Below, one piece after another: positions 61,539-64,000 of a DNA stretch of 64,000 nt (position 1 is its first letter; every line of letters begins with the position of its first letter). Origin of the DNA: Comamonas testosteroni (lineage in GTDB: Bacteria > Pseudomonadota > Gammaproteobacteria > Burkholderiales > Burkholderiaceae_C). A model generated the notes under the pieces. It was not told the origin of the DNA and did not search any database. It was given only the letters and a program-made list of their open reading frames with translations. The stretch spans positions 1,054,001 through 1,118,000 of the forward strand of contig NZ_CP043568.1 in the NCBI RefSeq assembly GCF_014076415.1, read 5' to 3'. A program made the position numbers and the translations under genes.

Positions 61539-62711
61539 ATGACTGAAAACGCTTCTTCCGTGAGCGCGACTCCTGCTGCGCGCGAACAGCGCCGCAACCG
61601 GCTGCTGGCCGGGCTGGCAGGCGCGGTGCTGCTTGCCGGTGCGGCTGCCGGCGCCTACTGGTGGCTGCATGCCTCCCACTTCGTCTCCACCGACAACGCC
61701 TATGCGGCGGCCGAGGTGGCACAGGTCACGCCATCCATAGGCGGCACGGTGCTGGAGGTACTGGTCAGGGACACCCAGGCCGTCAAGCAAGGCGATGTGC
61801 TGGTGCGCATCGATCCCACCGACGCCAGGCTGGCACTGGCCCAGGCCGAGGCCGAGCTGGCCCGCGCCACGCGCCGCGTCAAGGGCTATGTGGCCAATGA
61901 TGGCGGCCTCAAGGCCCAGGTGACGGCACGCGAGGCCGATGAAAAGCGCGCGGCCGCGCAGCTGCTGGCGGCCGAGGCCGATATGGAGCGTGCCACCATC
62001 GACCTGCAGCGCCGCCAGGCCCTGGCCAAGAGCGGTTCGGTCTCGGGCGAGGAGCTGACGCAGGCGCAGAACGCGTTTGCCGCGGCCAAGGCGCAGCTGG
62101 CATCGGCCGTGGCCGTGCAGGCCCAGGCCAGGGCCAACCGCGAAGCGGCCGTGGGTGCCAAGCAGGTCAACGCCACGCTGATCGAGGGTGCGGATGCCGA
62201 GACCAATCCCGAGGTGCAACTGGCGCAGGCGCGTCGCGATCAGGCCCAGGTCGATCTGGATCGCAGCACGGTGCGCGCTCCCGTCGATGGCGTGGTGGCC
62301 AAGCGCAGCGTGCAGATCGGGCAGCGCGTGCAGGCCGGCGCGCCCTTGATGACGGTGGTGCCGGTGCAGCAGATCTATGTGGATGCCAACTTCAAGGAAG
62401 GCCAGCTGGGCAAGGTGCGCGTGGGCCAGCGCGTGCAGCTGCAGTCCGATCTGTACGGCAGCGATGTGAAGTACAGCGGCACTGTGGTGGGCTTCAGCGG
62501 CGGCTCCGGTGCGGCGTTTGCGGCCATTCCCGCGCAAAATGCCACGGGCAACTGGATCAAGGTGGTGCAGCGCCTGCCCGTGCGCATTCAGCTCGATGCC
62601 GCCGAACTGGCCAAGAACCCGCTGCGCGTGGGCCTGTCCATGCAGGTGACGGTGGACACCCGCAGCGGCCCTGCCGACGCAGCCGGCGTGGCGACCACGG
62701 CCGCGCAGTGA
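61539..62711 (+). CDS. HlyD/EmrA-type membrane fusion protein
   Basis: 390 residues. One N-terminal membrane helix (LLAGLAGAVLLAGAAAGAYW), then biotinyl-lipoyl-like domain with VSTDNAYAAAEVAQVTPSIG, long Ala/Gln/Arg coiled coil, and beta-barrel QIYVDANFKEGQLGKVRVGQ. The periplasmic adaptor of the efflux system; the EmrA-like domain order is clear. AAGG lies upstream. It is 7 bases from the EmrB-like gene. Confidence 0.93.
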   Translation: MTENASSVSATPAAREQRRNRLLAGLAGAVLLAGAAAGAYWWLHASHFVSTDNAYAAAEVAQVTPSIGGTVLEVLVRDTQAVKQGDVLVRIDPTDARLALAQAEAELARATRRVKGYVANDGGLKAQVTAREADEKRAAAQLLAAEADMERATIDLQRRQALAKSGSVSGEELTQAQNAFAAAKAQLASAVAVQAQARANREAAVGAKQVNATLIEGADAETNPEVQLAQARRDQAQVDLDRSTVRAPVDGVVAKRSVQIGQRVQAGAPLMTVVPVQQIYVDANFKEGQLGKVRVGQRVQLQSDLYGSDVKYSGTVVGFSGGSGAAFAAIPAQNATGNWIKVVQRLPVRIQLDAAELAKNPLRVGLSMQVTVDTRSGPADAAGVATTAAQ

Positions 62712-62718
62712 GTGCCTC

Positions 62719-64000
62719 ATGAGCGATCACAACGCAAGTGCGGCCGCAGCGGCCGATGCGCCTGCCGTGCCCATGGCCGCCGGCATGGTGCCGCTGACGG
62801 GGGGCACGCTGTGGCTGGCGGCCCTGGTGCTGGCCGCGGCCAATTTCATGGCCGTGCTGGACATGACGGTGGCCAATGTCTCCGTGCCCAGCATCGCCGG
62901 CAATCTGGGAGCGACCACCAGCCAGGGCACCTGGGTCATCACCAGCTATGCGGTGGCCGAGGCCATCACCGTGCCGCTGACCGGCTGGCTGGCGGCGCGC
63001 TTCGGCGCGGTGCGCGTGTTTGCCACGGCCATGGGCTTGTTCGGCCTGGCATCGCTGCTGTGCGGGCTGGCCAATTCGCTGGGCATGCTGGTGTTTGCGC
63101 GTATCTTGCAGGGGCTGGCCGGCGGCCCGCTGATGCCGCTGTCCCAGTCGCTGCTGCTGCGCATCTTCCCGCCGCGCATGGCGCCCGCAGCCATCGGCCT
63201 GTGGTCCATGACCACGCTTATCGCGCCTGTGCTGGGCCCCATCGTGGGCGGCTGGATCTGCGACGAATACACCTGGCACTGGATCTTTCTGATCAACATC
63301 CCGGTAGCCCTGGTCTGCGCGTTCGCGGTCTGGCATCTGGTCAGGCGCTATGAGCAGCCGCTGCTCAAGAACCCGATAGACACCGTGGGCCTGATTCTGC
63401 TCATCGTCTGGGTGGGCTCGCTGCAGCTGATGCTGGACGAAGGCAAGAACCTGGACTGGTTTGCCTCGCCCATGATCGTGGCGCTGGCTGCGGTGGCCGT
63501 GGTGGGCTTTGCGGCCTTCATGATCTGGGAGCTGCATGCCGAGCACCCGATCGTGGACCTGCGCGTCTTCAGGCACCGCGGCTTTTCCATGGCCGTGCTG
63601 ACCATCAGTCTGGCGTTTGCGGCCTTCTTCGCCGTCAATGTGCTCACGCCGCTGTGGCTGCAGAGCTTCATGGGCTACACGGCCACGCTGGCGGGTCTGG
63701 TCACGGCATGGACGGGGCTGTTCGCGCTGTTCGTGGCGCCGGCCGCGGCCGGGCTGGCGGCCAGGGTGGATCCGCGCCGGCTGATCTTTGGCGGCGTGTT
63801 CTGGATGGGGGTGATCACCTGCTGGCGCGCATTTGCGACCACGGACATGGGCTATTGGGACATTGCCCTGCCGCTGATGTTCATGGGGCTGGGTCTGCCG
63901 TTCTTCTTCATTCCGACCACAGGGCTGGCGCTGGCCAGCGTGGAGCCGCAGGAGATGGACAACGCGGCCGGTCTGATGAACTTTCTGCGCACTCTGTCGG
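62719..64000 (+). CDS. DHA2 (EmrB-like) multidrug MFS exporter (partial)
   Basis: The 5' 427 codons are in the window; the stop lies beyond 64000. MSDHNASAAAAAD leads to the DHA2 signature DMTVANVSVPSIAGNLGAT and TWVITSYAVAEAITVPLTGW, with LGPIVGGWI (motif C) and an IPTTGLALASVEP stretch near the end. With EmrA and the lipoprotein channel it forms a tripartite exporter across both membranes. Typical full length is ~500 residues, so about 75 remain outside. Confidence 0.93.
   Translation, partial: MSDHNASAAAAADAPAVPMAAGMVPLTGGTLWLAALVLAAANFMAVLDMTVANVSVPSIAGNLGATTSQGTWVITSYAVAEAITVPLTGWLAARFGAVRVFATAMGLFGLASLLCGLANSLGMLVFARILQGLAGGPLMPLSQSLLLRIFPPRMAPAAIGLWSMTTLIAPVLGPIVGGWICDEYTWHWIFLINIPVALVCAFAVWHLVRRYEQPLLKNPIDTVGLILLIVWVGSLQLMLDEGKNLDWFASPMIVALAAVAVVGFAAFMIWELHAEHPIVDLRVFRHRGFSMAVLTISLAFAAFFAVNVLTPLWLQSFMGYTATLAGLVTAWTGLFALFVAPAAAGLAARVDPRRLIFGGVFWMGVITCWRAFATTDMGYWDIALPLMFMGLGLPFFFIPTTGLALASVEPQEMDNAAGLMNFLRTLS

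Overview
The window is GC-rich bacterial chromosome, densely coded on both strands. It most resembles Comamonadaceae (Betaproteobacteria), Comamonas or a close relative. The support is gene content and order: rpsP-rimM-trmD-rplS, ribF-ileS-lspA, rpmB-rpmG, and a lolA after ftsK next to trxB. Family-level protein resemblance, many betaproteobacterial two-gene neighbourhoods, and short degenerate TGATAGC-type intergenic elements add to it. No phage, IS element, plasmid gene or CRISPR array is visible. The assignment is inferred from recognition only; no search was run.

Left part (1-9500): tail of a short-chain dehydrogenase, an EamA-type exporter, a DUF4743-Nudix hydrolase, a Na/Pi cotransporter with a PhoU-like tail, an unknown membrane protein, and the operon ribF-ileS-lspA on the minus strand. 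An HNH nuclease gene diverges from ribF.

Purine/urate cluster (about 10200-16450): on the minus strand, an MFS transporter, a Tat-exported transthyretin-like protein, a cytosolic 5-hydroxyisourate hydrolase and a CDA-fold deaminase. Divergent are a LysR regulator, OHCU decarboxylase (uraD) and a bestrophin. A second deaminase on the minus strand carries a 304-bp tract identical to the first. This is the most unusual region: the HIU-hydrolase fold occurs as a cytosolic/periplasmic pair, and no urate oxidase is in view.

Middle (16.5-31.7 kb): two adjacent acyl-CoA dehydrogenases, a YceH-like protein, purN, a DUF1653 protein, an RsmB/NOP RNA methyltransferase, a fatty-acid desaturase, a MocR-type regulator divergent from a DUF2917-like gene, a secreted protein of unknown function, rpmB-rpmG, trxB, ftsK and lolA.

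31.7-41 kb: brnQ, rarA, a livHMGF ABC transporter without its binding protein, and a PhoU-like (DUF47)/PiT phosphate-transport pair. 41-47 kb: a PAS-GGDEF-EAL protein with both catalytic sites degenerate, a TM2 protein, then rpsP-rimM-trmD-rplS, CoA pyrophosphatase and a CobD-like protein. 48-56 kb: a lytic transglycosylase, rsgA, a pterin dehydratase and an M48 protease on the minus strand, divergent from orn; then an RGG-tailed DEAD-box helicase with a terminator in its leader and a Bcr/CflA-type exporter.

Right end (56.3-64 kb): four tRNA-Lys(CTT) genes in an exact 125-bp array, a 3-hydroxyisobutyrate-dehydrogenase-family gene, guaC, and a TetR regulator divergent from an outer-membrane factor/EmrA/EmrB efflux operon, with a palindromic operator on the promoter. 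The last gene runs off the window.
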